64,000 bases of DNA from Taxillus chinensis (lineage: Eukaryota > Streptophyta > Magnoliopsida > Santalales > Loranthaceae): NCBI GenBank assembly GCA_023512835.1, contig CM042090.1, forward strand, positions 5,177,826-5,241,825, written 5' to 3'. The notes beneath the pieces were generated by a model that ran no database searches, was not told the DNA's origin, and worked only from the letters and a program-made list of their open reading frames with translations. Position numbers and translations under genes: made by a program. This document shows positions 1 to 12,136 of this stretch, piece after piece (position 1 is the stretch's first letter; each line of letters begins with the position of its first letter).

Positions 1-1037
1 TAGCCGCCAGCCCTTTGGGTCGTGGGCCCTCCTGGGCCGGCTCTCTTGGGGCGCCCGCCTCTTGTTTGAGTAGAAATATAAATACACATATATACATAAA
101 TATATATATATATATGTCATTCGTGACTATAGAAAACTCGTATTTAATAATCATGAGTGTGGATATGATTAAATTGGTAATTATTAAATTATGTATGTGT
201 GTATTGCTTGTGGATATTGTTTAACTGGTGAAGTAAATATTCTGTAATGGTGTTACATGAAGTTTCTGACTGTTGAGGTAATTTCGTGATGAATTTGGTG
301 AGTTAACCGTGGGTCCCACTTAGGGCTGGCAAGGGGCCATGGGTCCCCTATGTGGCTGGTTAACTCAGGTCCCATATGTGGCGGGTTGACGTTAGGAACA
401 CCATGGGTCCCACATATGGCAGTTAGGTAGCAGCTGAAATTCCTGGAGTTGGTGGCGGAATTTCCATGGGTGTATGATTTGCCGGCGTGAGCCTTTCATG
501 ATTCGAAATCTGATGTGATTTATTTGTAATTGGATGGAATTTTTTTTTTGTGTTGGAGTGACACTACACCGGCACATGCATTCACCGATCATACGATCCT
601 AGGAATGTGAATAAAAGGATAGTGGAGTCGGGGAATTACCTCATCGGGCACTTGTGCTCACCCTACTTTATTTTTATTTTTCCTACAAGGTTATAGGGAA
701 TAGCTGTTGAAGCCACAACGGAGCTAGGCGGGACCTCTTAATGTAGGATTCTCCTTTATGAATTTAACTATTTATTGGTTTGATTATTTGGTCATTTCCT
801 TTCCGGACTTAGGTCCGTGATAATTGTACAAACTTGAATAGCTGGACTTTAGTAATATTGTTTGCAGACATTAATTAATGACTTGTATGTTGCATTGGAT
901 TATTTGTAAGTACAATGCTACCCCCGCTGTAGTGTTGTACAAGGATTGAATCAGTCACCAACCCCTTGACCCCTGGAGGGGGGTGTGGGGAAGTCGCGTA
1001 CCTAGTCCTGTGGGTTTCAGGGTTTAGGGGCGTGACA
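1..1037 (+). repeat. 5' LTR of element 1 (3' part only)
   Basis: It ends in tgaca at 1037, directly before the primer binding site. It aligns with 16599-17634 with only scattered substitutions and single-base indels. Roughly the first 920 bases of this LTR lie upstream of the window, judging from the complete 3' copy. A short TA microsatellite near 95-115 is shared with the other copy, where it is longer. Confidence 0.93.
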
Positions 1038-1040
1038 AGT

Positions 1041-1052
1041 TGGTATCAGAGC
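1041..1052 (+). other. Primer binding site, initiator Met-tRNA type
   Basis: tggtatcagagc lies three bases after the LTR end. This is the standard complement to the 3' end of plant initiator tRNA-Met used by many Ty3/gypsy and Ty1/copia elements. Confidence 0.92.
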
Positions 1053-1536
1053 ATGGTTTAGTGGACCTAGGTTAGTGAGGGGTGGTTGATAGACACTTAG
1101 TAACTTGGAAGACTATAGGGAGGGCGCCTGATCAACGCAGTCCTTATACGTGTTTTGGGTTGACTGAGGGTTCATCAGATCATCCTAGGAAGCATTTGGG
1201 TTGGGTGCATACATGCTGCGTGACTGTGTGCATATCTAGGCACTAGAAATTATCTGCTAATGCTGCTTTAATGATGTGCTTGTATTGATTTTACTGTTGG
1301 CTATCTGTGGTTTGTTTTTCTTGGGTGATTGACTGTGCTTAAATTGACAATGTAATTGTGCTAATTAAAACCTAAGGAGTCTAAGTAAATAACCACATGA
1401 TTTGGTAAATAGAATATGGGCTTAGAGACCTCATTATTTGTGTGGCGGACTTGGTTCAATCTATTGATTTAAATAATTTGGTTGTTTGACTAGTGCGCAG
1501 TAGTTAATAGATATTGTTGATATGTGTTGGTGCAGA

Positions 1537-3135
1537 ATGGCACCTAAGACTAGGGCTCAAGGTCCAGCAGAGGAACTATCCATTCAGTCCGAATCACAAG
1601 GAGAGCAGAGCTCTCCAGTACCTGCCTTGGGTTCAGACATTGCTGCTCAGATTGGGGCTCAAATATTGAGCCAAATCCAGGGTGCCATGCAGGGTACCAT
1701 GAGGGAGGTGGCCAGAGAAGTGATGCAGGAGGAACTGAGGAAGCAGCAGCAGCCTCAGCATGAGGTTCTAGAGGAGAGCCAGCCACTAGTCACGGCAGTC
1801 CCGCCTGCAGTACCGATCGACTGGGTGAGTCGGTTCCTGAAGCAGAAACCGACAAAGTTTGAGGCGAATACGAGACCCGATGAGGCCGAGGAATGGGTTA
1901 AATGGACAGAGGACATCTTCGAGCTGATCCAGGTGCCCGAGGAGGCTAAGGTCCGCTTAGCCACGCATTTCCTAGTAGGAGGGGCCCGTAGGTGGTGGGA
2001 CGCTGTGAAGCATGTTCACGAAAGCCCGATGGTATGGGAGGACTTCGTGGAGCTCTTCTACACAGAGTATTTCCCTCGCTCTGTGCAGAAGACGAGGCGA
2101 CGGGAGTACTATACACTGGAGCAGGGCAGTCGGACTGTGACAGAGTATGTCACTGCTTTCACAGAGCTAGGGAGATTTGCCCCAGAGTCATGGAGGGTTG
2201 AGGCCAATAAGACCCAGGATTTCATAGATGGGCTGAGACCATCACTCAGGAGGGGATTGAACATGATGGAGTTGACCACGTACAGTGACGCGGTCAACAA
2301 GGCACTTATTGGGGAGCGGGACTTAAATCAGATCAGGACTCAGAAACCAGGGAGCTCATCGGGGCCTAGCCAAAAGAGGCCAAGAGAGGAGCAGTCTGAG
2401 GGACAGGGGGACAAGAGGCCGGTACCCAAATTCTCACATACGGGAAATTCTGGCAGCAGTTCTACCTCTCGGTTTTCAGGGACGTGTCGATCTTGTGGAC
2501 TTCGGGGACACAAGGAGGCGGATTGTAGGCGGAAGAGTAGCAACCCACTCAAGTGTTTTCGATGTGGGGGACTGGGACACAAGATAGGAGAGTGTCCTTC
2601 TGCCAGCTCAGCTAGTGTTGCGGGGCCGCATCGGCCTCGTGACCAGAGCCAGAGGAGCGGAGCTCCATATCAGAGACCAGCTCAGTCAGGACAGTCAGTA
2701 CCGGGACGACCTGCTACACAGCAGCCTCAGCGGGAGGTCCAGACTCAGAAGGGACAGAATGATCGAGCTACGGCGAGTCAGGCCAGTGGCAGTGTTCAGA
2801 AGGGGAGGAACTATGCTATTGCTGATAGAGAGGCAGAGGTTCCACCAGTTGACGAGGCAAGTCAGGGGCCAGCTGCGGTGAGAGGTACAATCTTGATTTC
2901 ACGCACTATTTGTACTGTCTTGATTGACACTGGTGCTACACATTCTTTTATCGCACACTCCACTGTTGAGGGATTGGAGTTGGATTGTACCACCGTTGAT
3001 CAGCCCCTTGTGGTTGATACACCCGTAGGGGGCCTGGTGGTGATTGATAGGGTCTGTTCGGAATGTGAGGTTACTCTCGGAGATGTTGACCTCCGGTGTA
3101 ACCTATTTGTGATGCACTTTGATGCTTCGATGTAA
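1537..3135 (+). CDS. Gag-protease polyprotein of element 1
   Basis: The open frame runs from an upstream Met at 1522, but MAPKTRAQG at 1537 is the better start and follows the usual leader. In order it shows an acidic and glutamine-rich N-terminus, a retrotransposon gag domain with the conserved block around residues 110-220 (RRWWDAV, WEDFVELFYTEYFP), a serine/glycine-rich basic linker, two CCHC zinc knuckles (CRSCGLRGHKEADC and CFRCGGLGHKIGEC), and the start of an aspartic protease with a DTGATHSF active-site loop. The frame stops at 3133-3135, just where the family has ILGMDWL; a single extra base shifts the continuation into another frame from 3138. Gag itself looks intact, which is notable beside the broken pol. 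Confidence 0.92.
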   Translation: MAPKTRAQGPAEELSIQSESQGEQSSPVPALGSDIAAQIGAQILSQIQGAMQGTMREVAREVMQEELRKQQQPQHEVLEESQPLVTAVPPAVPIDWVSRFLKQKPTKFEANTRPDEAEEWVKWTEDIFELIQVPEEAKVRLATHFLVGGARRWWDAVKHVHESPMVWEDFVELFYTEYFPRSVQKTRRREYYTLEQGSRTVTEYVTAFTELGRFAPESWRVEANKTQDFIDGLRPSLRRGLNMMELTTYSDAVNKALIGERDLNQIRTQKPGSSSGPSQKRPREEQSEGQGDKRPVPKFSHTGNSGSSSTSRFSGTCRSCGLRGHKEADCRRKSSNPLKCFRCGGLGHKIGECPSASSASVAGPHRPRDQSQRSGAPYQRPAQSGQSVPGRPATQQPQREVQTQKGQNDRATASQASGSVQKGRNYAIADREAEVPPVDEASQGPAAVRGTILISRTICTVLIDTGATHSFIAHSTVEGLELDCTTVDQPLVVDTPVGGLVVIDRVCSECEVTLGDVDLRCNLFVMHFDASM

Positions 3136-4787
3136 TATTGGGTATGGACTGGTTGACCCGTGTAGAGGCAGTGATTGAGTGTTATAGGCGACGAGTGACC
3201 TTCCTCACACCTAAGGGCACTCGAGGCACCTTCGTGGGTGAGTGGTCGGATGATGCATGCAAGTTGGGGCCTTTGAGGCAAGGATGGGGTCATGTAACCC
3301 ATCAGTTGGCCAGTTTGACACTTGTCGACACCCAGCGGGAGGGTAAGGCGGTGTTACCTAAGGTGGTGGATCAGTTTCCCGATGTTTTTCCCCAGGACTT
3401 GGTTGATTTACCACCAGAGAGAGAAGTGGACTTTTCGATAGAATTGTTACCAGGGGACGGCACCTATTAGATTGGCGGCTCTACAGGATGGCACCAGTTG
3501 AGCTTCGAGAGCTCAAGAGGCAGATAGACGATCTTTTGGCGCGTGGTTTTATTAGACGGAGTAGTTCGCCTTGGAGTGCTCCGGTGTTGTTCGCCAAGAA
3601 GGCGGATGGTTCGCTTCGGTTGTGTATTGACTACCGACGGTTGAACCAGGTGTGATGAAGAAACAGATACCCCCCTACCGAGGATCGATGATTTGTTTGA
3701 CCAGTTCAGGGGTGCCCGTTGGTTTTCCAAGATTGATTTGAGGTTTGGATACCATCGCCTACGTGTGCGGGAGTCGGATATTCGAAGACAGACTTTCGAT
3801 TCTAGGTATGGCCATTATGAGTGGCTAGTGATGCCCTTTGGGCTCACAAATGCCCCAGCGGTGTTCATGGGGTTGATGAATCAGATCTTCGCACCCTATC
3901 TCGATCAGTTCGTGGTTGTCTTTATTGATGATATCCTGATTTATTCTCGGACAGGGAGCGAGCATGAGGAGCATTTACATGTGGTGTTGCAGACGTTGAG
4001 GGACCATAGACTATATGCAAAATTCACGAAGTGTGACTTTTGGTTGCAGAGGGTGAAGTTCTTAGGGCACGTGGTATCATCGGAGGGTATCACGGTAGAT
4101 CCTGGCAAGATTGAGGCAGTGATGTCTTGGAAGCGACCAACAAATGTTTTTGAGATCCGGAGTTTTCTGGGGTTGGCGGGTTATTACAGGAGGTTTGTCA
4201 AGGACTTTTCCCGTTTAGCTGCACCGATGACTAACTTAACCCGAAAGGGGGTGCGGTTTGACTGGTCGGATGCTTGTGAGGAGGCTTTCGGTCAGCTGAA
4301 GGCCAGATTGACTTCAGCGCCTATCTTGGTCCTACCACAGGAGGGTGTACCCTATGAGGTCTATTGTGATGCCTCAAATGTTGGTCTGGGTTGTGTACTC
4401 ATGCAGGAAGGACGGGTAATTGCTTATGGTTCCCGTCAGTTGAGGACCCATGAGAAGAACTACCCTACGCATGATTTAGAGCTAGCTGCAGTGATCTTTG
4501 CATTAAAGAGCTGGCAGCATTATCTCCTTGGGGAGAAGTTTGTGGTTTACACTGACCACAAGAGCTTGCAGTACATATTTTCTCAGCGGGATTTGAATCT
4601 CCGACAGAGGCGTTGGGTGGAGTATATGCAGCAGTTCCAGTTTGATCTTCAGTATACACCTGGGAAGGGGAATGTAGTAGCTGATGCCTTGAGCCGGAAG
4701 AGCCAGGCCACGGTGGCTCTCTGTGCTGTCAAGGAATGGGAGATGATGGGGCAACTAGCTGCTCTGGGGTTACAGCCAGTGCGGGGG
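3136..4787 (+). pseudogene. Pol of element 1, first part: protease end, reverse transcriptase, RNase H (frameshifted)
   Basis: Segments in changing frames are collinear with Ty3/gypsy pol. The protease end (GMDWLTR) lies at 3138-3470 in one frame. The RT start ([11 protein letters not shown], then CIDYRRLNQ) is at 3482-3655 in a second frame. The rest of RT and RNase H run from about 3693 in the first of these frames again. The RT core shows the catalytic FIDDIL, LGHVVS and [11 protein letters not shown]. RNase H shows [21 protein letters not shown] and YTDHKSLQY, then ends near ADALSRK. At least three frameshifts break the polyprotein. Coding stops at 4787 because the LTR of element 2 starts at 4788. 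Confidence 0.9.
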
Positions 4788-5218
4788 TGTAAGGACCCGT
4801 ACCTTGAGTTAGTCGGTTTTGCCTCCTGAGTAGAGTTTTTCTAGATTTTGACCTAGTAAATGGACTCCAATGAATTCACGTGCAAAAGGAAAGATGCTTA
4901 GAATGGTGTCCTCTATCTACCACAGAGTTTCAGGCCAAATGGACATGTATGTGAGGTGCACGTGATATGGGTCCAATTCACGTGCAAGTGTAATTGTCTT
5001 CTAAATGATGCAAGGAGGCTAGGGGTGAAGTTTGAGAGCATTTGGAGTCCATATGGAGGTGCACGTGAATTGGGGAATTCACGTGCAAATTGGCGTGCAA
5101 GCTTATTTTTGCATGGTTCCCTTGGTTTTGACATTCTAAGGAACTTTCTCCAAAGGACCATGTTGAAATTCCGAGTATTTTGGCCTATAGGGGTGCGAAA
5201 AGGTGTTAACTTGTGTGA

Positions 5219-5295
5219 TCAAAACTACGTCGTTTTGATCCTGGGATTCACTTAATCAAAACTACGTCGTTTTGATGTTGTGTTGTCTATATAAG
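5219..5295 (+). promoter_or_regulatory. LTR promoter block: two palindromes plus TATA box
   Basis: tcaaaactacgtcgttttga occurs at 5219-5238 and again at 5256-5275. It is an inverted repeat (tcaaaac...gttttga) around an ACGT-containing core. A TATATAAG box follows at 5288-5295. The same block recurs in the 3' LTR (12567-12643). The role as the Pol II promoter is inferred from position and motifs. Confidence 0.7.
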
Positions 5296-5909
5296 GAGGA
5301 GAAGCCCCTTTTAGGTTTAGGGTTTGTTGCTTCACCAGCCGTCGCAGAGAGAGAGAGGGAAGGAGAGCTCCTGGTTGCTGCGGGGCGTCTTGCGTGGGTG
5401 GTCGGTGCTCCGTGGGTGGACGGCGTTCGACGTGGAATCGGGACATTCTTTGTGTTGTTGCGTTTTCTTTGAGGTAGGGGTTCTGTCTCACCTAGTCCGT
5501 TCCGGGGGTTAGGCCCCTGTGTAGAGGGTTTCTCGAGTTTCTATTGATATTGTTATATTATTTATATGTAAATTCATATAGGTGTGACCTCCTATATGAA
5601 TGTTGGCCTTCAATGGCGTGTTGTTTGGATATATGTATATATGCCTGCCAAGTGTTTGAAATTATGCCTGTGAGGCTGTGCATGTTATGTGTTTGAGGTA
5701 ATGCCTGTGAGGCTGTGCATGTTATGTGTTTGAGGTAATGCCTGTGAGGCCACGCACGTCAAGTGTGTTAGATTATGTCTGTGTGGTTGGGTTTATAAGC
5801 TTGTGGATATATGCATGCTAAGTGTTTGATGTTATTCCTGTGTGACTAAGCATACTAAGTGTTTGATGTTATGCCTGTATGGCCATGTGTGCTGCGTGTT
5901 TGCTTGTAC

Positions 5910-6129
5910 ACCCGGTGGCTGTGGAAGCCCGGGACTGTTTTGTGGAACCCGGTGGCTGTGGAAGCCCGGGACTGTTTTGTGGAACCCGGTGGCTGTGGAA
6001 GCCCGGGACTGTTTTGTGGAACCCGGTGGCTGTGGAAGCCCGGGACTGTTTTGTGGAACCCGGTGGCTGTGGAAGCCCGGGACCGTTCTTGAAACCCGGT
6101 GGCTGTGGAAGCCCGGGAGTGTTTATGTA
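5910..6129 (+). repeat. 37-bp minisatellite in 5' LTR of element 2 (six units)
   Basis: A 37-base unit beginning acccggtggctgtggaagc repeats six times. Units one to five are almost perfect and the last two are shortened or altered. The 3' LTR has seven clearly degenerate units at the matching place (13254-13500). Confidence 0.93.
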
Positions 6130-6607
6130 CCAGCCCATGTATGATTGTGTTTGCTGTTATAGCCTGTAACTATATCTGGTGGGATAATTGTATCACGACA
6201 CAGCACTTGTACACAAGGCATGTAGATGTTAGGTGCATGGGATGGGTTGGGGAGACATGATCCCTATCGAACGTGGTTGCTCACCCCTCCTACCATGTTG
6301 TTTTCTTTTCAGGAACCTACAGGCGTTAGGTGGGACCCCAAGGTGGAAGATCTTATTTATTTTATTGTTTATGTTATTTTATTATGGGAACTGATGTAAC
6401 CCCAATGGGGATGGATTGAAAGGAAGACTTTGTATTAAAGACTGATTTGGTTTGTGGACTGCTTGATGGACTTTATTTTTCTTGAATGTTTTGTGTGTTT
6501 AAAATGTTCGGTTCTTGGTTTGTATCCTACCCCTTTGCCCTCCGTGTGGGTAAAAAGGGGAGTCACGTACCGGTTTCCTCGGGTTGAAAATCCGGGGCGT
6601 GACAATA

Positions 6608-6619
6608 TGGTATCAGAGC
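6608..6619 (+). other. Primer binding site of element 2
   Basis: tggtatcagagc sits three bases after the 5' LTR, again complementary to initiator tRNA-Met. Confidence 0.92.
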
Positions 6620-7025
6620 ATGGTCTAGTTGGCCTAGGGTAGTGGGCGGACTTGGTTATCTTGAGTCCTTTGGAGGAGCCTGGAGGGACGTGCCTGATCA
6701 ACACGGTCCTCTTGGAGCCTCTAAGGTGTACTTAGGGTAGTCCAGTCTTGTGATAGGATTTGCATGCATAGGCATTAGGGCACTAGTTGCATTTGCTGTG
6801 AATGTATGCTAAACTGTGGATAGGATCACATGATTAAGTGAAATGTGCAACTCTGATTTGGTTGGAAATGTGTACTGGACTGTGAACTGTGAAATGTAAT
6901 TGATGCAATGTATGTGTGTAATGTCATGTGTTAGTGAAATTGATCAGTGAGGTAGAGGTAGTGACGCGATAGATTAAAAAAAAAAAATTGTTTTGACGTT
7001 GTGCTTCTTACTTCGTGTAGTAAGA

Positions 7026-8330
7026 ATGCCGCCGAGAAGAGTGACACGTGCGTCCGGGGCAGTGGCTGATGAGTCATCTGCCCATGAGGGTCCGGGTGCG
7101 GGACCATCCGTTGGAGGGCATGCGTTGTTACTGGCACAGCTACAAGAAGGCATCCGGCTGGAGGTACGAGAGCTACGGGAGGGACTCCGGCAGGACGTTC
7201 GGGAGGAGGTGCGCCGTGGAGATGGCAAGACAGCAGGTGGTGCCACCACCACCACCACCGCAGAGGGAGAGCCGCCTCGTGAACGTGAGAGTTCGCTGGG
7301 TGGTGTACCGACCCATGCAGAGGATGACGTGGTGACACGGTTCCGAAAGGAACAACCTCCGCGATTTAAGGGGGGAAGACCCTGTGGTAGCCGAGCAGGT
7401 GGTTGAGACAGATTGAGCATGTGTTCTCCTTTCTCCTGCCCCGGGAGGAGGATAAGGTGCGACTGGCAATTCGGCAGCTGGAGGGGGACGCTTTGGAGTG
7501 GTGGACGAGTGTTGCGGGGAGCCGTGCAGTGCAACTCATGTTTTGGGAGGAATTCTTGCAACTCTTCCATGATGAGTTCTTCCCGGAATCGGTGAGATGG
7601 CAGAAGAGGGAGGAATTTGGCAGCCTGAAGCAAGGATCAAAGACGGTGCCCGAGTATGAGCGGGAGTTCCGGAGCCTGAGTAGGTTTGCCCCCGAGACAG
7701 TGGCAAAGGAGGACCTGAAGGCCCACAAGTTCACTGGGTCTTCGGCCAGCCCTTAGGGAGAGGGTGGCAATTCTACGCTTGAGGACTTATGCTGAGGCTG
7801 TGGAGACGGCCCGTATAGCTGAGAGAGAGCTGGATGGTGGGAGGCAGGCCCATCAGGGTCGCCAGTTGCAGAGTGGGCCTGATCGAGATGCAGGGTCCAA
7901 GAGGCTCAAGATGGAGGAGAGGGATAGCAGTTCCTTCCGCAGCAGGGGACAGACATTGGTGAACCCAGGGGAGGTCTAGCTTTGGCGGTGGTAGACAGGG
8001 CGGTCCAGCAGGGGGTCTCCCCAGCGGTTGTTACTGCTGTGGGGAGCAAGGCCACTTGAGAAAGGAGTGTCCAAAGAGGGACTGGAAATGCCATAGATGT
8101 GGACGAGAGGGCCATCTGAGCCGGGTTTGCCGGAGTGGCAACAGGGGAGTTGGAGGCATGACATCCAGCACAAGGAGTGATGCCAGTTTTCGTGCACCAG
8201 CAGAGAGACCAGCTCGTCAGTGGCCGGCTAGTCAGGCAGGATCGAATCAGACCCGACCTCAGGGGAGGCCGGAGCGGCAGCAGACCGAAGCTTGGAGGCA
8301 GCCTTGGCGGGAAGCGCCCAGTGAGTGAGC
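7026..8330 (+). pseudogene. Gag of element 2 (frameshifted)
   Basis: The start MPPRRVTRASG at 7026 opens a frame to about 7406 with a coiled acidic/basic stretch. A shift then leads to a gag core at 7403-7756 (LEWWTSV, FLQLFHDEFFPES, VPEYEREFRSLSRFAP). A further shift leads to 7764-7979. Two CCHC knuckles follow around 8028-8130 (CYCCGEQGHLRKEC and CHRCGREGHLSRVC). All blocks are collinear with element 1 gag, so this is one gene cut by indels rather than several small genes. Confidence 0.88.
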
Positions 8331-11300
8331 CGACCAGTGGCACGGGCCAAGGGAGGGTGTTTGCGCTGGAGGCGACGTACCCGGAGGAGGCTGAGCTACC
8401 ACCCCCACCAGCTGAGGGTGGAGCAGGACCATCGGTGGTTAGAGGTACCCTCTTGATCTCCCGTACCTTAGCTTCTTTCTTTCGATACGGGTGCATCATG
8501 TTCGTTTGTTGCTGAGCTTGTAGTTGACGGCTTGGGGTTAGCTTGTGTGGAGGCCGCGAGGCCCTTAGTTGTGGAGTCTCCGGTAGGAGGCATGATTGAG
8601 GTACGGCGAGTGTGCCGTGACTGTGTGTTAACCATAAGCGAGGTGGAGCTGAGTTTTGACTTGCATGTGATGCCCATGCGGACGTTTGACCCGATCTTGG
8701 GTATGGATTGGCTTATGGCTTTCCAGGCCAAGATAGATTGTTATCGGCGGCGTGTGACCTTCGTGACACCTGCAGGGATCTCTTGCCCCTGCAGGGGGAG
8801 TGGGATTGTGAGGCGAGTCGGGCCGGGCCAGTGTTGGACCAGTGGGGTGCCATTACCCACAGGTTAGCAGCCCTGACCTTTGCTGAGGAGGGTAAGGTGG
8901 AAAGGAGGGTGTGGCCCGCTGTTGTGGACCAATTCCAGGATGTTTTTCCTGAGCAGTTGAGGAGTTTGCCACCTAAGAGGAGTGTGGAGTTCACCATTGA
9001 GTTGGTGCCGGGGACGGGTCCGATTTCCCAAGTAGCGTATCGTATGGGGCCAGGCCGAGTTGAGGGAGCTTCGGAGGCAAATCGAGGAGTTGGTGGGCCA
9101 GGGGGTATATTAGGCCGAGTACCTCACCCTGGGGTGCTCCGGTGCTCTTTGCCAAGAAGGCCGATGGCACGCTCGTCTTTGCATCGACTACGGAAGTCGA
9201 ATCGGTGATCGTGAAGAACAAGTACCCGTTGCCTCGGATAGATGACCTGTTTGACCGGTTGAGTGGGGCCCAGTGGTTTTCCAAAATAGATTTACGGTCG
9301 GGGTATCACCCGGCTCGGGGTTGGGGAGGAGGACATCCCTAAGACGGCTTTCGGTGCGGGTATGGGCATTATGAGTGGGTAGTGATGCCTTTCGGGCTCA
9401 CTAATGCGCCAGCAGTGTTCATGCATTTGATGAACCAAGTCTTTGCCCCATACTTAGACTCGTTCGTGGTGGTGTTTATCGACGATATCTTGGTTTATTC
9501 CAAGACCGAGAAGGAACATGTGGAGCACTTGGCAACAAGATGCCGTAAACCTTGAGGGACCAGCATTGTTTGCTAAGTTTAGCAAGTGTGAGTTTTGGCT
9601 GCAGGAGGTTCACTTTCTTGGCCATGTGGTGTCAGCTGAGGGAGTTAGGGTGGACCCAGCCAAGATTGAGGCCGTGGCATCGTGGGCGAGGCCAACCAAC
9701 GTTTTTGAGATCCGTAGTTTTCTTGGCTTGGCGGGGTACTATCGTCGTTTTGTAGAGGGGTTCTCTCGTTTGGCGGCTCCTATGACAGCGTTGACTCGGA
9801 AGGGCGTGAAATTTGAGTGGACGGACAAGTGTCAGCAGGCGTTTGAGACTCTCAAAACCCGTTTGACCACTGCACCTGTGTTGAGGTTGCCTAGGGAGGA
9901 TATTCCGTATGAGGTATCCTGTGATGCGTCCAGGGTTGGTTTGGGGTGTGTGCTTATGCAGGAGCACAGTGTGGTAGCTTATGGGTCGAGGCAGCTGAAG
10001 CCTCATGAGCAGAATTATCCTACTCATGACCTTGAGTTAGCGGCTGTTATCTTCGCCCTGAAGAGTTGGCAGCACTACCTCTTGGGGGAAAAGTTTGTGG
10101 TGTTCTCAGATCACAAGAGCCTTCGTACATCTTTACTCGAAGGACTTGAATTTGAGGCAAAGGAGATGGGTGGAGTATTTGCAGACCTTTGATTTTACTC
10201 TTGCCTATACCCGGGCAAGGGTAATGTTGTGGGCGATGCATTGAGCAGAAAAGGGAAAGCTGAGGTGGCCGTGAGAGAGTGGAAGCCGATGGAGCGATTG
10301 GCGACGTTGCACTGCAGCTTGTTGTTCGTGAAGGTGGGACAGTCCTGAGTCCTTTGGTGGTAGTGCCTGAGTTGTACCAGCGCGTCCGGGAGGAACAACC
10401 TGGGTGACATTGAGTGCGAGGTTCTCCGTGCCCGTATTGAGGCTCTGGGGAGCTATCGGGGACCGGACAGAGGGTCCCGAGCATGAGTTGTCATTTCAGG
10501 GGCGGTTGGTAGTGGCTTCTTCCCTCGGGGATGAGGTGATGAGGGCGTTTCACCAATCTAGAGTTCTTTGTGCATCCAGGGGGTACGAAGATGTATCATG
10601 CGCTTCGGGCACACTTTTGGTGGCCTGGGATGAACGCGATGTGGCTGCCTTTGTTTCGCGGTGCCTCACGTGTCGGCGGGTGAAGGGCTGAGCATCAGCG
10701 GCCGGCGGGCATGTTACAGCCCTTGCCCATAGCGGAGTGGAAGTGGGACCATATAGCGATGGATTTTGTGACTGGTCTTCCACCCACCACTGGGAGGAAG
10801 GATATGGTTTGGGTAATTGTGGATCGACTCACAAAGTCGGCCCATTTCCTGGCTGTTCGCGAGCGGGACTCTATTGGGACCTTGAGTCAGGCTGTACATG
10901 AACGAGATTGTGAGACTGCATGGAGTACCATCATCGGTTGTCTCCGACCGGGATTCGAGGTTCACTTCCCGTTTCTGGGCAGGTTTGCAGGAGGCTATGG
11001 GGACCAAGCTTCACTTGAGTACAGCCTTTCACCCTGAGACTGACGGCGGACAGAGAGGACGAATCAGACTTTGGAGGACATGTTACGGGCCTGTGTGTTA
11101 GATTTCGGGGGTTCGTGGGCAACTCACCTTCCTTTGGTGGAGTTTGCCTACAACAACAGTTATCAGGCATCCATTGGGATGGCTCCTTTTGAGGCGTTGT
11201 ATGGACGGCCGTGTCGGTCACCTTTGTGTTGGACCGAGGTGGGGGAGACAGCTCTCTTGGGGCCACAGATTGGTCCAAGAGGCTACTGAGAAGGTCAAGT

Positions 11301-11808
11301 TGATTCGTCAGCGTTTGTTGTCAGCTCAGAGTCGACAGAAATCTTATGCGGATCAGCGGCGGCGACCTTTGGAGTTTTCTGTTGGTGATCATGTGTTCCT
11401 TCGTGTCTCTCCACGTCGTGGACATCGACGGTTTGGGCGCGGTTCCAAGCTATCTCCGCGGTTTATTGGTCCTTTTGAGATTCCGGATCGTGTAGGGCCT
11501 GTGGCCACCGGTTAGCGTTACCACCGCGGGTGAGTCGAGTGCACAACGTGTTTCACGTGTCCCGGTTGAGGAAGTATCACCCGACCCCACTCATGTGATT
11601 GATTGGGGGACGTTGGACATTGAGGATGACATGTCCGTCATTGAGGCCCCTATCCTGGTATCCTAGATCGGCAAGAGAAGCTTTTGCGTGGTCGTGTTAT
11701 TCCTTTGGTTCGCGTGCGTGGCAGCACCGTGGCATTGAGGAGGAGACATGGGAACGTGAGTCCGTGATGCGTGAGCCGCAGGACTTGTTCGAGGACGAAC
11801 AATCTTAA
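8331..11808 (+). pseudogene. Pol of element 2: protease, RT, RNase H, integrase, chromodomain-like end (many frameshifts)
   Basis: Family blocks occur in order but in changing frames. The protease loop region is at about 8440-8520 with its DTG broken by a shift, and DPILGMDWL is near 8690. The RT region is at 8930-9520 ([45 protein letters not shown]). RT thumb and RNase H are at 9560-10190 ([29 protein letters not shown]). The integrase H2C2 zinc region is near 10550-10690 (CLTCRRVK). The integrase core is at 10711-11289 ([40 protein letters not shown]). The GPF-type C-terminal region is at 11330-11515, and a chromodomain-like tail ends FEDEQS at 11808. It lies between gag and the purine tract. 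Confidence 0.88.
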
Positions 11809-12136
11809 GCGTGGGAGGTGGTGGTGGCCAAGGGTGTGATGTGTTTTGTGTTTTCTTGTGATGTGTTTTCTTGTATTAGTTGATGTATTTGTATTGTCTT
11901 TTAAAGACATGTGTTCTTATTTGTGATGTGCCTTGAGATGTGTATTCGTGCCATGTGGACATGTGTTATGTGCATTATTGTGGTTATGGATTATGGTGGT
12001 GTCTGTTATGTGCCGTTGTCTTGTGCGTGGTGTATGACCCATTTGGGTGTGGTGGCTTGCCTGGGTGGCAATTTCTGGTGTGTTTTCCTTGTATGTCATT
12101 TCTTTTCGAGGACGAAAAGTCTTTAGGGGGAGAGGA
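11809..12136 (+). other. Non-coding 3' region of element 2 with duplicated pre-purine-tract motif and functional purine tract
   Basis: The last pol codons read through tcgaggacgaacaatctta near 11790. A second similar string, ttcgaggacgaaaagtcttt, stands at about 12106, right before the purine tract agggggagagga that abuts the 3' LTR at 12137. The same double arrangement occurs in element 1. Confidence 0.7.

Larger units (their letters stand above)
4788..6604 (+). repeat. 5' LTR of element 2
   Basis: It runs from TGTAAGGACCC to GGCGTGACA. U3 carries repeated CACGTG G-boxes (near 4878, 4960, 4979, 5063 and 5081), then two copies of a 20-base palindrome, then a TATA box. The U5 side holds a 37-bp minisatellite. 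A relative with the same ends is the solo LTR at 35170-37124. Confidence 0.95.

Noticed and set aside
5910..6129. CRISPR-like array
   Set aside because: Units follow each other without spacers, in a plant LTR; this is a plain tandem repeat.
5842..6169. Open frames through the 37-bp minisatellite in several frames and both strands
   Set aside because: A 37-base unit opens all frames in turn. The translations are just the repeat (PGGCGSPGLF type), lie in an LTR, and have no independent support.
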